A stretch of 64,000 nucleotides of DNA, taken from Ascidia mentula (lineage: Eukaryota; Chordata; Ascidiacea; Phlebobranchia; Ascidiidae). Positions within the stretch are counted from its first letter, which is position 1, and the number at the start of each line of letters is the position of its first letter. This document shows positions 49,501 through 61,562 of the stretch, in pieces. The translations under genes were made by a program, and so were the position numbers. The notes under the pieces are model-generated. The model had not been told where the DNA came from and did no database searches. It saw only the letters and a list, made by a program, of their open reading frames with translations. The DNA lies in assembly GCA_947561715.1 (NCBI GenBank), contig OX387201.1:15142001-15206000 (forward strand), in the 5' to 3' direction.

Positions 49501-51076
49501 CAGGATTTGTTCCCAGATCATTCAATCTCCAAAATTTGGCTCTAAATCCCCAGCTGAAAACTTCCAACGCCTTTCCACCGACGTCACGTGACACATTTGA
49601 TTTGACAGCGAGTCGAACTTCGGATGGCGAAACACTTTTGCACTCCGTGTACAGAATAGTTTTCGTCATGCTGTTTGTGCCCTCCTCAAATGCAACACTT
49701 AACACACCGTCGTAATACGCTGCAGGAAAAAATACAAAGAATTAAATGTTTCCCTTTAATTGTATGAAAACATCTTGACACTGATTAGAGTAAGTTATGT
49801 TGTTTTTTGCTTAATTTCAAGCCATGAGCACATGAGAATAACACTTGCCATTGTCGCACTTCTTCCCTGTTCTTCCAGGCCGACATGTACACTTGAAATC
49901 ATCTGTAAGTTCTGTGCATTCGTCGTAATTACAGGGGTTCGGGTAACAATATACGTAACCTGAAATGCTTTGTAGGTTAACCAGCAGACATAGGTAATCT
50001 ATACAATACAGCGCTTTGTGTGTGTGCGTTTCATTACGGAAAGAAAAGTTTCGTTTTTCTTTAAACGACACTTTGCTGATTCTGTTTTAAACCTGTTAGT
50101 TTGTGTGTATGTTATTACGTGAAGAACAGGTCAGAATCTTCGTTCTTGGGTTAATGCAGACATTATGCACTATTGCCACATGCCGAATTTACTCGAATGC
50201 AAACGAGTTGCAAAGAAACTCCCCGAGCTCTTTGATGACTTCCTATTACAACAACTTCACCGTACTGTGTTGGCAGTATTTCCCATAGTTCTCTTGATTG
50301 CATGAGCAAGTCCTTCCATTCTCGCTGTTGTCGCATCTGGCTTCATTTTGACACGGATTATTATAGAATTCGGGAGTTTCTGTTGAAGAATGTGGTCGTT
50401 ACATTTCTAGAATGTAATAACTTTGCACTGATGAAAAAGATCGAAATTTCCGATAACAATATTATTGGACAAGTACATGCAATGACTTTTACCTCCGACA
50501 TACTTCTGCTGAAACGAATTTGATACCAAGTTGTTTTATGAGCATTACAGGCAAAGACGCTATGCAACATTTTACCGTAAAAGGCTTTCCAGTTCATATA
50601 GACTCCTCTTTGTCCCCAATCATTTCTCTGTGCATCCGTCCGCTGAATAACAGCACGGAATCCCCACGATTGTATCTCAATTATTGCTGCAATAAAAGTG
50701 TCCGGCCATCTTGATTTTCCGGTAACAACAGCAGTTATGTTTTTAGCTTCGCCAGTGTAGCATCGGTTGTACACAACAGTAATATTCTTGACATCCCCAC
50801 GCCGATTGCTGCCAACCTTTGTCCTGCCGCTGTGGTAATTCACGCCTAAAAATGCATTGAACAAGTGTAAATGTTAAACTGCTATGTTTTACAGTGTGTC
50901 GTTGTCAAAATATTTAATGATTAATGTGAAATGGTTGCAGACAATCGAGGTAACAATTTGATACGAATAACTGAAAATATCGACTATTCACTTTGATTGT
51001 TACAAAACTTACCATTTTGAGTTACAGCCACTTGCAAAAATACAGAAGCAATAATTAGAATTCCAATCATTGCCAT
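46560..51076 (-). CDS. W/EGF half-gene, copy C (13 exons, signal peptide + 4 x W-EGF-EGF)
   Basis: Exons: 51076-51013, 50845-50576, 50379-50266, 49959-49849, 49719-49462, 49131-49018, 48773-48660, 48318-48046, 47921-47805, 47654-47544, 47314-47042, 46952-46839, 46670-46560. They are open and phase 1 throughout, with the TATA box and signal peptide intact; the GC donor after exon 4 is kept. The only protein change from gene A that I found is R to S next to YCET in exon 6. Sequence stops in intron 13, so there is no terminal exon or stop of its own. The exon 13 donor could splice to exon 2 of gene B (42344) in the same phase, across the piggyBac element. That would give a ~1967-residue protein with 12 W and 23 EGF domains. 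Otherwise the transcript ends in intronic or transposon sequence. Confidence 0.78.
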
Positions 51077-51140
51077 AATCTGATTTGTTTCGGCTTCGTT
51101 TCGTGTTCGGCACTCTGAGTTGTCTCGCCCATTGGCAATG

Positions 51141-51147
51141 TTTTATA
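51141..51147 (-). promoter_or_regulatory. TATA box of W/EGF copy C
   Basis: TATAAAA 65 bp upstream of the ATG at 51076, same context as gene A. Confidence 0.6.
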
Positions 51148-51765
51148 CTTTGCTTGTCCGTTACGCACGAATGGTGCAAGACTGCATTTTTTTTCATTAT
51201 TTGAAAACTTCTTTTCCCTCACGTATCTTGCGCAACGCCGAAATGCGTGGGCTGCTGGTCACATTACAACAGATCATGCAATTGTAAAGTTCAAACAAAG
51301 TTCGCCCGACTTTGTGTATTGATTTCTTATTTCATTTGATTTTCAATATCATTTGCTATTTATATACAATGGTGTTTATCGGAATAATTCAGTTCAATTT
51401 ACAACACCAATTACTTTTCGACCCTATATACAGCAGCTTCACATATCTGATAATATATTTTTTATACCTGTAACGCTTGTTTGTTTTGTTTCGATTGTTT
51501 TTGTTTCAAACAATTTCCTAATCCAAGCAGAACTGTTAACGTGGTGCCAAACATTCAGCGCACGCATTTCACAGACATGCTGTCATGATGCCCTGAGGTT
51601 GTATCGAGCTTGTACATTTACCGACTGCGTGGGTGTCTATTGCTAATGTTGAGCACACACGTTTTGTAATAACGTACTTCAGAAGTTCGGCGAAATCTGG
51701 ATTTTTTAAATTTCAACAACAAACAGAAACCCAGGAACACAACTCACGGGTTTTCTCATAATTCT

Positions 51766-51959
51766 GAGTATAAAGGGAATCAAACATGACTATTAACACT
51801 GTCATGTTTGAAAGAAGACGTTTCGGCACTTATGCCATCACAAAATTATGCTACACCAATCGCGTCATTCAAACTGATGATTGCATAAGTTTTTGCCGAA
51901 ACGTCTTCTTTTAAAACATGACAGTGTTAACAGCAATATGGGCCAGTCTCTTTATACTC
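51766..51959. mobile_element. Intact foldback repeat with empty piggyBac site and hammerhead-like core
   Basis: Inverted arms share TTAACACTGTCATGTTT / AAACATGACAGTGTTAA and the GAAGACGTTTCGGCA block. A single TTAA at 51793-51796 marks the uninterrupted target of the piggyBac insertion seen at 43292-46338. CTGATGA...GAAACGTC lies at 51874-51905 on the plus strand. The outer left arm differs from unit A (14861-14900). Confidence 0.7.
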
Positions 51960-52961
51960 AAAACAGAAACCCGGTAAAGCAAATGTGCACATGTTTAGCC
52001 CGAAAACGAGGCCGATTTGTCACAAAATCATTCTACGTACACAAGTTTTTCGGTTTTGTTTCAAGTAGGTTAACTACTCACAGTAGTATATCAATATGTT
52101 AACTTTATTCCACAAGACTAATTTTTTTTGCGGCTGGGTAACGCGATTGACTTAGAATGTGTTCTAAATTGATCAAAAAAAGACTGACAGGTAACCAACG
52201 TTGTATCAAAGCGCTCAATTATGAGCAACAGTGCACGGGGTAGCGTCAGAGCAAGATGTTACAAGCATATATCAACGGCCAGTTGCGCAAATGTGACGTA
52301 GAAAAATATGTCACATATCTTATACGTTGTTAATTTACTGCAATTGTTACAAATTCACGCGGGTAAATATTGTAAATTAAAACTGATTTCAAAACATGCA
52401 AAATTTCACTTGAACAAAACCGTCCGGCAAATTTATGATACATACAAGTGAAAGACATTTACTACACAAATATTGCGAAACACGCTAGTTAGCTTTATAC
52501 TTGGGAAGGGCGCTTAGTAATCCAGAACGTATATTTACTGAAGCCAATCTTATTACTTGATCGTCAATTGCGTCTAGCGAATTTGATGATTTCGTCACAG
52601 CGGTTATGTCTGTTGCCTATAGCTACCCTTGCAATTTGTCTCGACGGTGCTGGGGCAATAAGTCGCATTAAAGGTCGACTGACCTGCTGGCTATTACCAC
52701 TAAATTGTTTGTCCACTTATTCACTTGGCTAAGAGGTGGACAGGAGGTTTAATTCGAATAATTGTTTATTAAGAAAATAGAATGCAAATAAACGATTAAA
52801 TTTTGAATAGAATAAAATCAAATGGGTCAAATAGATTAAAAACGAAATAGACTGGTGAAAAACGACGAAAGCGTTACCGTATAGAACAGGCAGTTACATG
52901 AAATGCGACACTGAAAGAGAAAGGCAGTGGTCCCCTAAATACCATGAACATTTGAGTCTCT
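51960..52961. other. Intergenic, shared with unit A (15057-16040)
   Basis: AT-rich, no coding signal. Homology with unit A ends at about 52961. Confidence 0.55.
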
Positions 52962-53060
52962 AGCCCAGTATTTTTCAACCTTTTTGAGCCACGGAACACT
53001 ATTTTTATCAAAATAATCTTGCGGAACACCAAATTGTTGGAAATACTGCGCGGCATTGTA
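52962..53060. mobile_element. Possible hAT-type transposon terminus
   Basis: CAGTATTTTTCAACC, then TTTTTGAGCCACGGAACAC, resembles the terminal sequence of many hAT elements and their short derivatives. The opposite terminus was not found, so only one end may be present. It starts exactly where unit A and unit B stop matching. Confidence 0.35.
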
Positions 53061-53166
53061 CTTAACCAGCAACAGGCTCGCGCTATTACATTCTTATCAT
53101 TACAAAACGAATCTTTTTTTTTCACAACAATGAAACATTCAAACTGATGATAGTGGATAATTACTT

Positions 53167-54690
53167 TCATAAAAACGATTTTCGCAGTTCTTTTCCGTGC
53201 CGACCTAAATCCCCCAACAACAAACTGTTCCACAGCGCAATTTTCGGAAGATAGTTGTCACAAAACTTTGATATTATTTTTGGACAGAAGAACGCATTGG
53301 TTGGGTTGGAATCCGATGACGAAAAACCAGATTTCGCTGCAATAATTACCTTTTTGAAATGCTGTGAAAATCGGTTTTCATTGCAACTTGGTTGAAACGA
53401 GTCTTGTTCGTCTTCTTCTTCTTGACCTGTTTCAGACCACGTGGCGCAATATTCCATTGTTTCTTTGTTTATTTTTTTACTTAAAATGTCCCAACTGGAT
53501 TGAGCTATTTGGTGTTCATTTTCGCAAAAAACCCGCGTTGCGTGAAACAAAATGTCGCCGATTTCTTCCATACTGTTGGCGGCCACCAACAATGCCATGA
53601 TATACATAGATTCCATGCACCTTTTTTTATTTAATCCACAAAGTTGTTTAAAATTTTTCATTATATGACTCGTGCATAAATGAAGAAACGGTTTTTCGTT
53701 TAATTGTCTGTTGGTAGCCGCCCCAGATACAATAGAATAACACCTATCAGCGTACGATTCGAAATCTTCTATCATATATTCCGTTAACAAAGCGCGAATT
53801 ATGGCCATGGAACCATCGCAAATAATAAGTTTTACCCTTGTTTTTCCAGCAAATTTTTTTTCATCACTTTTAAACGTTTTCAAAAAATGAGAAATCGATG
53901 TAACGTTATGCCTATTGGTGACAGATGTCGCAACAGCTAAAGGTGCGGTGCCTTTGGTGGGATTTCTTACTACAATTTCATAGGCGTAGAAATGCGAATG
54001 ATTTTTTTGTTTTTTACAACGCTTTCGGTGGCATCAATATACATTATGTCGACCTTTGGTGAAATTTGTGTTGTAAATCAACAAACACCAATCGGCGAGT
54101 TTCGAGTCAAAACTGGAAAATGTTGATAAAACCTCAGTTATTTTTCTGATTTGTACATTGGGCATGCTCCTACCTTTCTTTTGCAAAGGGACATTACAAG
54201 CTGTTGCGCTGTCAACGGGTGCGTTACAAGACATTTCTTTTATAATTTTAACAGGCGTATTAGAGGACGTTTCTTCCTTAATTTTAACAGGGGTATCAGA
54301 AGCGGATGCGTCAAGTGACCAATCACAAAATGCGTTTCCCGTAGAAACATCCTAACCTTCAACAAAACTGCTTGACGAAGCACAAAGGTTTTCAACATTA
54401 GCAAGGGCTTCAATTATTTTTACAATGTTCTTTACCCAAAAGCGTTTTAGTCGCTTCGCTTGTTGATTAATTTTCGGCTTAGATAGTTTACCTTTAAAAT
54501 AGGTTTTTGTCAGTTGTCTCCATGCGGAAACAGAATGGGGGACGAACAAAAGGTATTTGCTTAAAGCTTCAACAAACAGTTTTGTTGTTATTTCACCTGA
54601 AGCACATCGTGGTATGTCACAAGTGCTTTGGACTCTTCGCTGTACGTTGCTGCTTCGTGTTTTAGGTACCGTGGGGCCTTTAGAATAGTG
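53167..54690 (-). pseudogene. MULE-like (DDE) transposase relic
   Basis: Best frame is 53883-53167. Upstream frames (54690-54355, then 54354-54034) continue the protein after one in-frame TAG at 54352-54354 and at least two frameshifts near 54050 and 54020. Motifs: YIDATESVV (first acidic residue), KLIICDGSMAII (second) and LCTSHIMKNF (CxxH, typical of MULE transposases). The N-terminal part has SAWRQL and lysine-rich stretches. Clearly broken. Terminal inverted repeats were not identified. It occupies the slot that should hold the 5' end of the plus-strand W/EGF gene of unit B. Confidence 0.55.
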
Positions 54691-54855
54691 AGTAGTTATA
54701 TTAAGATGTTAATTTTTTTTTATTTTATCTTACCTGCACACGACTTGGATTGTGCTGTCGGATACGCTCAGAGCGCAGTGATGTGTTATCATTGCAAAGT
54801 TCATATTGGCTGGAAACATGTTCCGAGGAATAACAGTGAAACCACCACTTTGTAG

Positions 54856-57800
54856 CTTGTGTACTGTTATCCAAACCCATGCAATTGTGGAAGGTGCTCA
54901 GAAGATGAAAGCGGTTATAATTGCGCATGCCCAGACGGAGCGACCGGACGCAATTGCTCAATCGGTAGGATGTTCACCTTTTGCCCCTTGTACAGTTTCC
55001 GTTCAAGCAGAACCCTTTAAAACAGCGGCACTGATGGGCAAAAGCTGAGCTTTTACCAACTTGGTTAAAGTTTTATTCCGCAAGTTGGTACTGTTTTTAG
55101 GTTACGCGACTGGACAAAAAAGTCTTAACATCAGCACTTGGGAGTCGGAGTCATTAAACATGAGTGTGACATACGATTCTTGCAAAATTGAAAATGCTAC
55201 CCATGTGGAATTATCCATTGATGGCGAAGTGTCCTCTTTGGTGCAAGTGAAACTTCAGAAAATATTTAATTGGGGTTTTGTAGTCATTTTATCAAAACGG
55301 ACTGCTGTGAAAATAAACTGGAGTTTAATACCGATTCGACTCGAATGGAAAGCTCGCTTTGGTAAGATTTAGTTGTACCTCGATGGATGTGAATCAATAC
55401 GGGACAGAGTGTTTTTTGTAACAACTCAGTAACATTGATGGTGTTTTCCGCACCCAAGTCACTTTGTTTCTTGCAGGCAATATGCATACCGGTGGTAGTT
55501 TTTGAGTAAAAAATCATTCGTAATATTCCCTTTCTGCATCACTAGCAAAATCCTGATTGTTGAACATGTTTGTTAGCGGTAAATGTTTAGCAATATCTGT
55601 TGCTAGCAATTCTGTAAAGAAATAAAGATAGATGTGGTTTGTCGTTAATCAGTTTACAATTCCGACACATATTTTTTAGTCTGCAAAGAACGGAGGTTAG
55701 TTTCTGCAAGCGTACATACCGTTAAACCGTATCCTTAATTTTCCCGCAGAGTCATTATATTTTGAAAACAACTGCAATAACCAAGGAGTATGTATAAATA
55801 CTGAAAATGGGACTGCATGTACATGTCAAGGACGTTACACTGGAAAATACTGCGAGACAGGTCAATTAGTCCCTATCCCATTGTGTTTTTTTTTGTAGTT
55901 TTTGTCTTCTCGTGGTGTAATTTGAACGGCACATTTGTTATTAGTTCTCCCATATTGTCAAGGCAAGCCTTGTTTGAACAACGCAGTATGTGAGGACCTG
56001 TCTCATGGATATAAATGTTACTGTGCCCCGGGATTTGGTGGGGATAACTGTGAATATGGTATGTATGTGTTTGCGTTTCAAACAAAACCCCTGTTAATAG
56101 CGTTACATACTTTTTGTCACGATTTTCAGTTCAAAAAGTAATCCATTCAAAATAATTTGCACACCGTTCTAATACAGTTATTAAAATGTTTTCATTTCCA
56201 CTAAATAAATCGACCCCGGATTTTGATAGCTTAAAATTAAAAATGATTCTTTTTGCATTTTCTCGGTATATATTTATTTGCATATTTATTATATAGCTCA
56301 AATCAATTAACCTAAAATACTTTTTAATTAAGGTAACTAAGTCATATCGTTTTATTGTAAGGTGTCCACAGTGAAATATTGCTGCTTCCGGTAGAAATGG
56401 ATAGAACTTACACATACAAGTATGTCGTGTTCAATTCCTGTTACCTCGAAGAACCAATCCGTGTAGATTTGGAGGTGTTGAACCTGGGGAATTATCACCA
56501 CTATTTTTCCTCAAGGGTTTATCAAAAGTACCGAAACGGCTTTCATCTGGGTGTTTACAGAAATTATTACCGACCTGTCGTTCAAACCATAACTGAGTAT
56601 CGAATCCGCTACTCGGCAATTTTTGGTAAATAAACCGTTATCCTACTGCATGATTGCCAATTTTGGATCGTATTTCCTTCTAGAGAAAACTTGATTAGGT
56701 TTGTGATCAAATGGAAAACCGTTCGTGACTGAAAATCAAAATTTTGCTCCTATTTAAGAATAGTCTTTACATCTTTCATAGCATTTACCTTTGTGCAGCT
56801 CGCACTTACAAGTAAGTTTGTTAAGATTTCATCAGTGCAAATGTGTATCGCAGCGTCGACAAACTTTACCGACAATCCCTGCAAAAACAATGCTGAATGC
56901 ACTGTTACAAACAGGGATGACTTTTTCTGCAACTGTACTAAACCATTCCGTGGTCAACTTTGCCAAAAGAGTAAGTTTTTCTGCACTTTGAAACGGTTGC
57001 TCACTTTTTCAGCAATTCATTTTGTCCAGAGATAATTAAATGCTCATCACGACCGTGCCGAAACGGTGGTACATGCAACGACACGGAAATAGGTTACAGG
57101 TGCACGTGCAAAGATGGTTATAAAGGATCGCATTGTGCACGAGGTAAATGGGTTGGTATAGAAAATACAATATTTGTATTTATGTGATAGTGTGTCGCGA
57201 AATCATGTTAACATCACAAATAAGTGAAACCAAACATGTTTCGGTTCATTTTAATTTGCCATGAGTTCTTGCAAATAGGTTGATTAGTCACCAAATATCG
57301 ACAACGCATTATAACACACCAATTAGCATGATAAGTTATACACCACTGTCAATTAAAGTTCATTAAACTTTAAAAAAAATTGCATTTAATTGCATTAAAA
57401 ACAAATGAATGTTTTAAATTTTTCAAGTGTTTAAGGTTCGGATTTGTCAACAGGGAGCGTCTAATAACCTGTGAATTAACATTTCTACGTTGCGATTCAC
57501 GCGTCTCTAAAAATGGGTATTAACGTAAATAAAGGTCAACGACAATCACCGTAAAAAAATTTAAAATTTGGGATGTTTTGAAAAAATATAAGCATTGTAA
57601 AAAAAAATTTTTAAACCTGTTTTTACGTTATTGATATTTACAAACTGTGTAAAAGCTTAAAAATAACGCGTCTGGTCATTTTTTTCTTTAGTTCGGTTTA
57701 CCGGAAATTATTCATTGGAAATAAAATCGGGTCGGGTTGCCTCAACAACAGTTAATGTTGTTTACGACGACTGCCATAACCGATTGGCGAAGGAGATCCA

Positions 57801-58641
57801 GGCGGAAGCTTTCATCAACAAATCTGCCAACTTGTTTTTAAATGTGGAAAATGTTCAAGTCCAACCGTGGGGATTCACCGCTACTGTTCGACGAAAAGAT
57901 GGCCGAAGTAGTTGGGGCACATACAGGATATATATCAATTACATTGCATGGTTTAGTGAGTATTTTGTTTTTGCGGAGGTCCTTAATTGATCAATTTTTA
58001 GGCAAGATTTATTGGCACTTGCGCGGAATAGTATTTAAAAAAAAATTTGATGGAAAAACGTCTAGAAATGAAATATGCGTCTATCACAACAACATATCCG
58101 CACTTATTTTATTTGAACTAATTTTCACATTTAAACAACTGCTCTTGGTATTACTAGACGATAGAGGTACCCAGAGTGAGATGTGCTATAATGGTGGAAG
58201 ATGTGAAAACGTATTGAACGGACCCATCTGCCATTGTAAACCTGGATTTATAGGAAGACAGTGCAAAAAAGGTAAATGGCCAAACACAGTAAATCAAATT
58301 CTCACCAAAATTTAAACCCATGTTTGTTAAATTGCTACAAGCTAATTGTGTACTTTAGTTGACCATTGCCTGAGCAATCCATGTTACAACGGTGGAAAAT
58401 GTCAAAATGATGAAAAAACTGGATTTACATGTGAATGTCTTGATGGATTTGTTGGAGTCAAATGTTCTGTTGGTTAGTTTTTTACTGAAGGAATCACATC
58501 AACGATGTCTTAAATCGTTCTGTTCCAAACGCACATTGTCTCACAAGGTTGTATTTTTTTACAGATGTAGCTGCTTTGAAAAAATCATCATATTCCTCTG
58601 ACACGATTGACGTCGACAAATCGAAAGATATGCTTTATTAA
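54856..58641 (+). CDS. W/EGF protein, plus-strand paralogue B (5'-truncated)
   Basis: Exons: 54856-54964 EGF (partial), 55101-55361 W, 55750-55860 EGF, 55945-56058 EGF, 56362-56625 W, 56854-56970 EGF, 57030-57143 EGF, 57692-57955 W, 58158-58271 EGF, 58359-58472 EGF, 58565-58641 tail with stop. Apart from exon 1 the structure is identical to paralogue A. Homology with unit A begins exactly at the first exon (54854). The sequence before it is unrelated, and the only AG there leaves 109 bp, breaking the phase-1 rule. Exon 1 has also gained an extra cysteine (NPCNCGRC instead of NPCNGGVC). No signal peptide was found. It is likely a 5'-truncated or dying gene, though the later exons remain open. 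Confidence 0.65.
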
Positions 58642-58754
58642 CACGACTTCGAGCGTTTGCTATCCACACTCAATGTATAAAACCGATTAGTGTATTTCGT
58701 ATGATTTGTGTGTCCGTTGTCTGTCACATGTACATTGAGCTCCAGTTCTACTTG

Positions 58755-58760
58755 AATAAA
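58755..58760 (+). promoter_or_regulatory. Polyadenylation signal of plus-strand W/EGF gene B
   Basis: AATAAA 114 bp after the stop codon at 58641. Confidence 0.5.
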
Positions 58761-58855
58761 TAGCAATGCATTTCACGTTTCGCGAAAAAAATTGTCGAAA
58801 CACTATTTTGGTTAGGTACACATCTGACGGATTTACACATAATTTTAAGAAGAAA

Positions 58856-59030
58856 AAGACTGGCCCATACTGTTGTTAACATTGTCATGTTTAAAAGAAG
58901 ACGTTTCGGCAAAAACTTATGCCATCATCAGTTTGAATGACGCGGTTGGTGTAGCTCCATCATTATAAGGAGCGGACCTGACGAACGTCACAGATAAGGC
59001 TCGCGCGGGTGGTGACGTCATGTTGTTATC
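58856..59030 (-). mobile_element. Penelope-like terminal repeat with hammerhead-like motif (unit B)
   Basis: Copy of 22441-22620. The minus strand reads CTGATGA, GGCA/TGCC stem, GAAACGTC (58931-58900). Confidence 0.5.
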
Positions 59031-60017
59031 GGCCACACACCACTTGAGGGCGCAGTATGCGACGCAAACCGCAAAAATACACAATAAACAGCATGTTTCT
59101 TTTGTGTTTTATGCCTTTTTTTGTGTACTTTTCCGTTTTGCGTCTTCTTAGCTCTATTTCTTAGTATTCTTTGTCTCGCAATCGCAGCAATTATCTTTTT
59201 GTTTGTGCCGCGACTATGATATCGCCCTATATATTTGCGACTCTTTCCACAAATAATCAGAGATCATGGTTTTCGGTCTAACAGATCACAAAGTGATCTC
59301 ACAGATCTTGGCTTTTGGTCTCATAGATCATAACATCAGTCCACCAGACCAAACTTAGTCCAAAAAAACAGAGACCATCGGTGACGCGACCTACAGCCAA
59401 CATAATGTCAGAAAAAGTAAGTTGCTACGTCGTAAGGCGGCCGAGTAACCCGCTTTCATACTTTTGTCAACTAACATCCCTCTGGTCAGAACGAGACTCC
59501 TCGTGACAGTCTTGATGTTGGGTTTCGCAGAGATACAATTTCATCAAAACCTTCCGACAAAACATTTCTTCGCGCCCCTTCAAGTACTTTATTACACGAC
59601 ATGCTTTGCAAAACATTAGCAATAGACACCCACGCAACATGTAACAACTTGAAACAACCTCCGGACATAGCGGTACGTCTGTACTTGCCCGGTGCGATAG
59701 CCAGCAAAATCAGCATTATATTTAGGACGGGGATGTTAAACTAGGATTTTGATCATCAGAAAGGAAATTACTTTTGTGATGCTGTTGTAGTTTCTAAAAA
59801 GGTTATTGGTGCCATGAATACAATTGCATTATTTCGGTAAGAACGGATTTGTGCATACAACAGTATATCTTGGAAATATCAACTTAAATAGCGCATACAA
59901 ATAAATTTAAAAATGCTGTTTCAACTGTTCTCTTGTTATTGCATAAGCTGCTGTAATGTCGCGAAAAGTCGCGAACAGTTTAAACATAATTTTTTGGACT
60001 GGTGTTAATATCGTGAA

Positions 60018-60708
60018 GCTAAAGTCGAATTTGGGGTTGTCTTGCCAAAATGGCGCAAATGGTTGGAACAGCGTGGAAGATGGCATATTGTATTGTTCAT
60101 CAGAATACACAGGAATATTCTGGGAAATACGTGAGTTCAATTATTTAATTAATATCATGACATTTTTGAATATTGCTTTAATTGCTTTCAAACAACGGTA
60201 AGAACAAATACAGATAATTCTTCTCTACCAATTTCATTTTTGCCTTCGTCAAATGTATTGGAAGAAGATGTAAAGCATAATTTACTGAACTCTACGCTCC
60301 TATTTTTAGGACTTGTTCATTGTCTTTCTAACCCATGCCATAGAGGTGAATGTATTGAACAGACAGGTGGTTATGAATGCATAATTGCCCGAATGGCTGG
60401 AAAGGAAAAAACGACATCCGTAAGAACGTGCAACATATTTTGCAGTTCCAGGTCTTTATGCTTCTTTATATTACATTCGTAAAACGATTTTTTTTAATGA
60501 AATTGTTTTTAAGTTTTGCGGTAACCATGTCCGTCCTGACTGCGGGTTGGCTCCTTTACAATATATTTAATGAGTTTTTCTTCCAGAGGGGCCATGGATA
60601 CAAGGTACTGGGTAGGGTCTCACAGATATTCGTCCGAACCTGGCAAAGAGATAGTTTTGAGTTACGATCGTCGCTATAGCGGGGTTGCTAATGACGTCAC
60701 GTTAGTTG
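60018..60708 (+). pseudogene. Decayed EGF-EGF-W exons, unit B
   Basis: 60018-60130 matches exon 12 (LSCQNGA, SSEYTG, WEIR; two EGF cysteines replaced). 60310-60419 matches exon 13 with the same indel as in unit A. 60587-60708 matches the first half of W exon 14. Order and orientation match an inverted piece of the W/EGF gene. Unit A has lost the exon-12 part through a ~200-bp deletion near 23500. Confidence 0.7.
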
Positions 60709-61562
60709 ATAATGGTCAAGTGTGGTGATTATATTACAATATATCACTATGTAACCACAAAAGCAGAATTTGTTCTTGAAAACTCAGCAAGATCCGTGTT
60801 AATAAATTGCCGTTTTTGTAGTTGATATCACGTTTAACTTTGTTTACCAGAGTAAAATCTGCCTCAATGGAAAATCAGAATTTGGTATCGAAGGAACACT
60901 TCTTTTTTTGACATATTTTTTTTTCTTTTTAAAGGTCCAAAATATCTCCATCGTTTGTCAAAACTGAGAAACTTGCTATACCCAAGTTGATGAAAGAGTT
61001 ATATGTACAGATGGACCGTGCATTTGATGGGAATAAATCGGATGGTAATCAACAACCCTGCGCCAAACTTAATGCAAACACATTTGAAATGGTACATATA
61101 CTAAAATCAACCGTTTGCACCAAAACATTCGTTCAAGACGATGTCTGATTTTCGTGTTGGTTTCTATTCAACAATAATAAACACAACATAATGTTTTCAA
61201 CATATTCAACAACCATGTTATGCAATTGTTTGCTTTTTCCACGTTTCCACAAAAGTATGGATATTGCTGATGGCTGCTTTAAAATTTAACTTTTCTATTA
61301 GAAATTGGTCGCAAGTGTGTAACGTTTGTGAAGGTTAAGTAGATAATTAGGAAGCCAAAACACACCGGGTGGTTTCATATAAATATGTCATTCTATGTAG
61401 GCTTATAGCAAACAATGATTCGTCAAAACAAAGGGCGCAACTAGAGCCATGAAAATTGATTGATTGATTTAACAGTCACTGTATATACATATATGTACAA
61501 ACATTCGACCAAAAGTTATTCTGGAAAACACAAAATATTACAAAGGGAGTCAACGGGCTTGC

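Larger units (their letters stand above)
46451..51905. repeat. Tandem partial duplication (copy C) of the 5' half of the W/EGF gene and its promoter
   Basis: 5.46 kb running from intron 13 of the gene to the hammerhead-like core of the foldback repeat. The stretch 46451 to about 51495 is almost identical to unit A (9536-14580), with one exonic change found (T/G at 12110 / 49030). The rest (about 51496-51905) follows the unit-B sequence (43000-43291 and 46339-46450). Confidence 0.85.
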
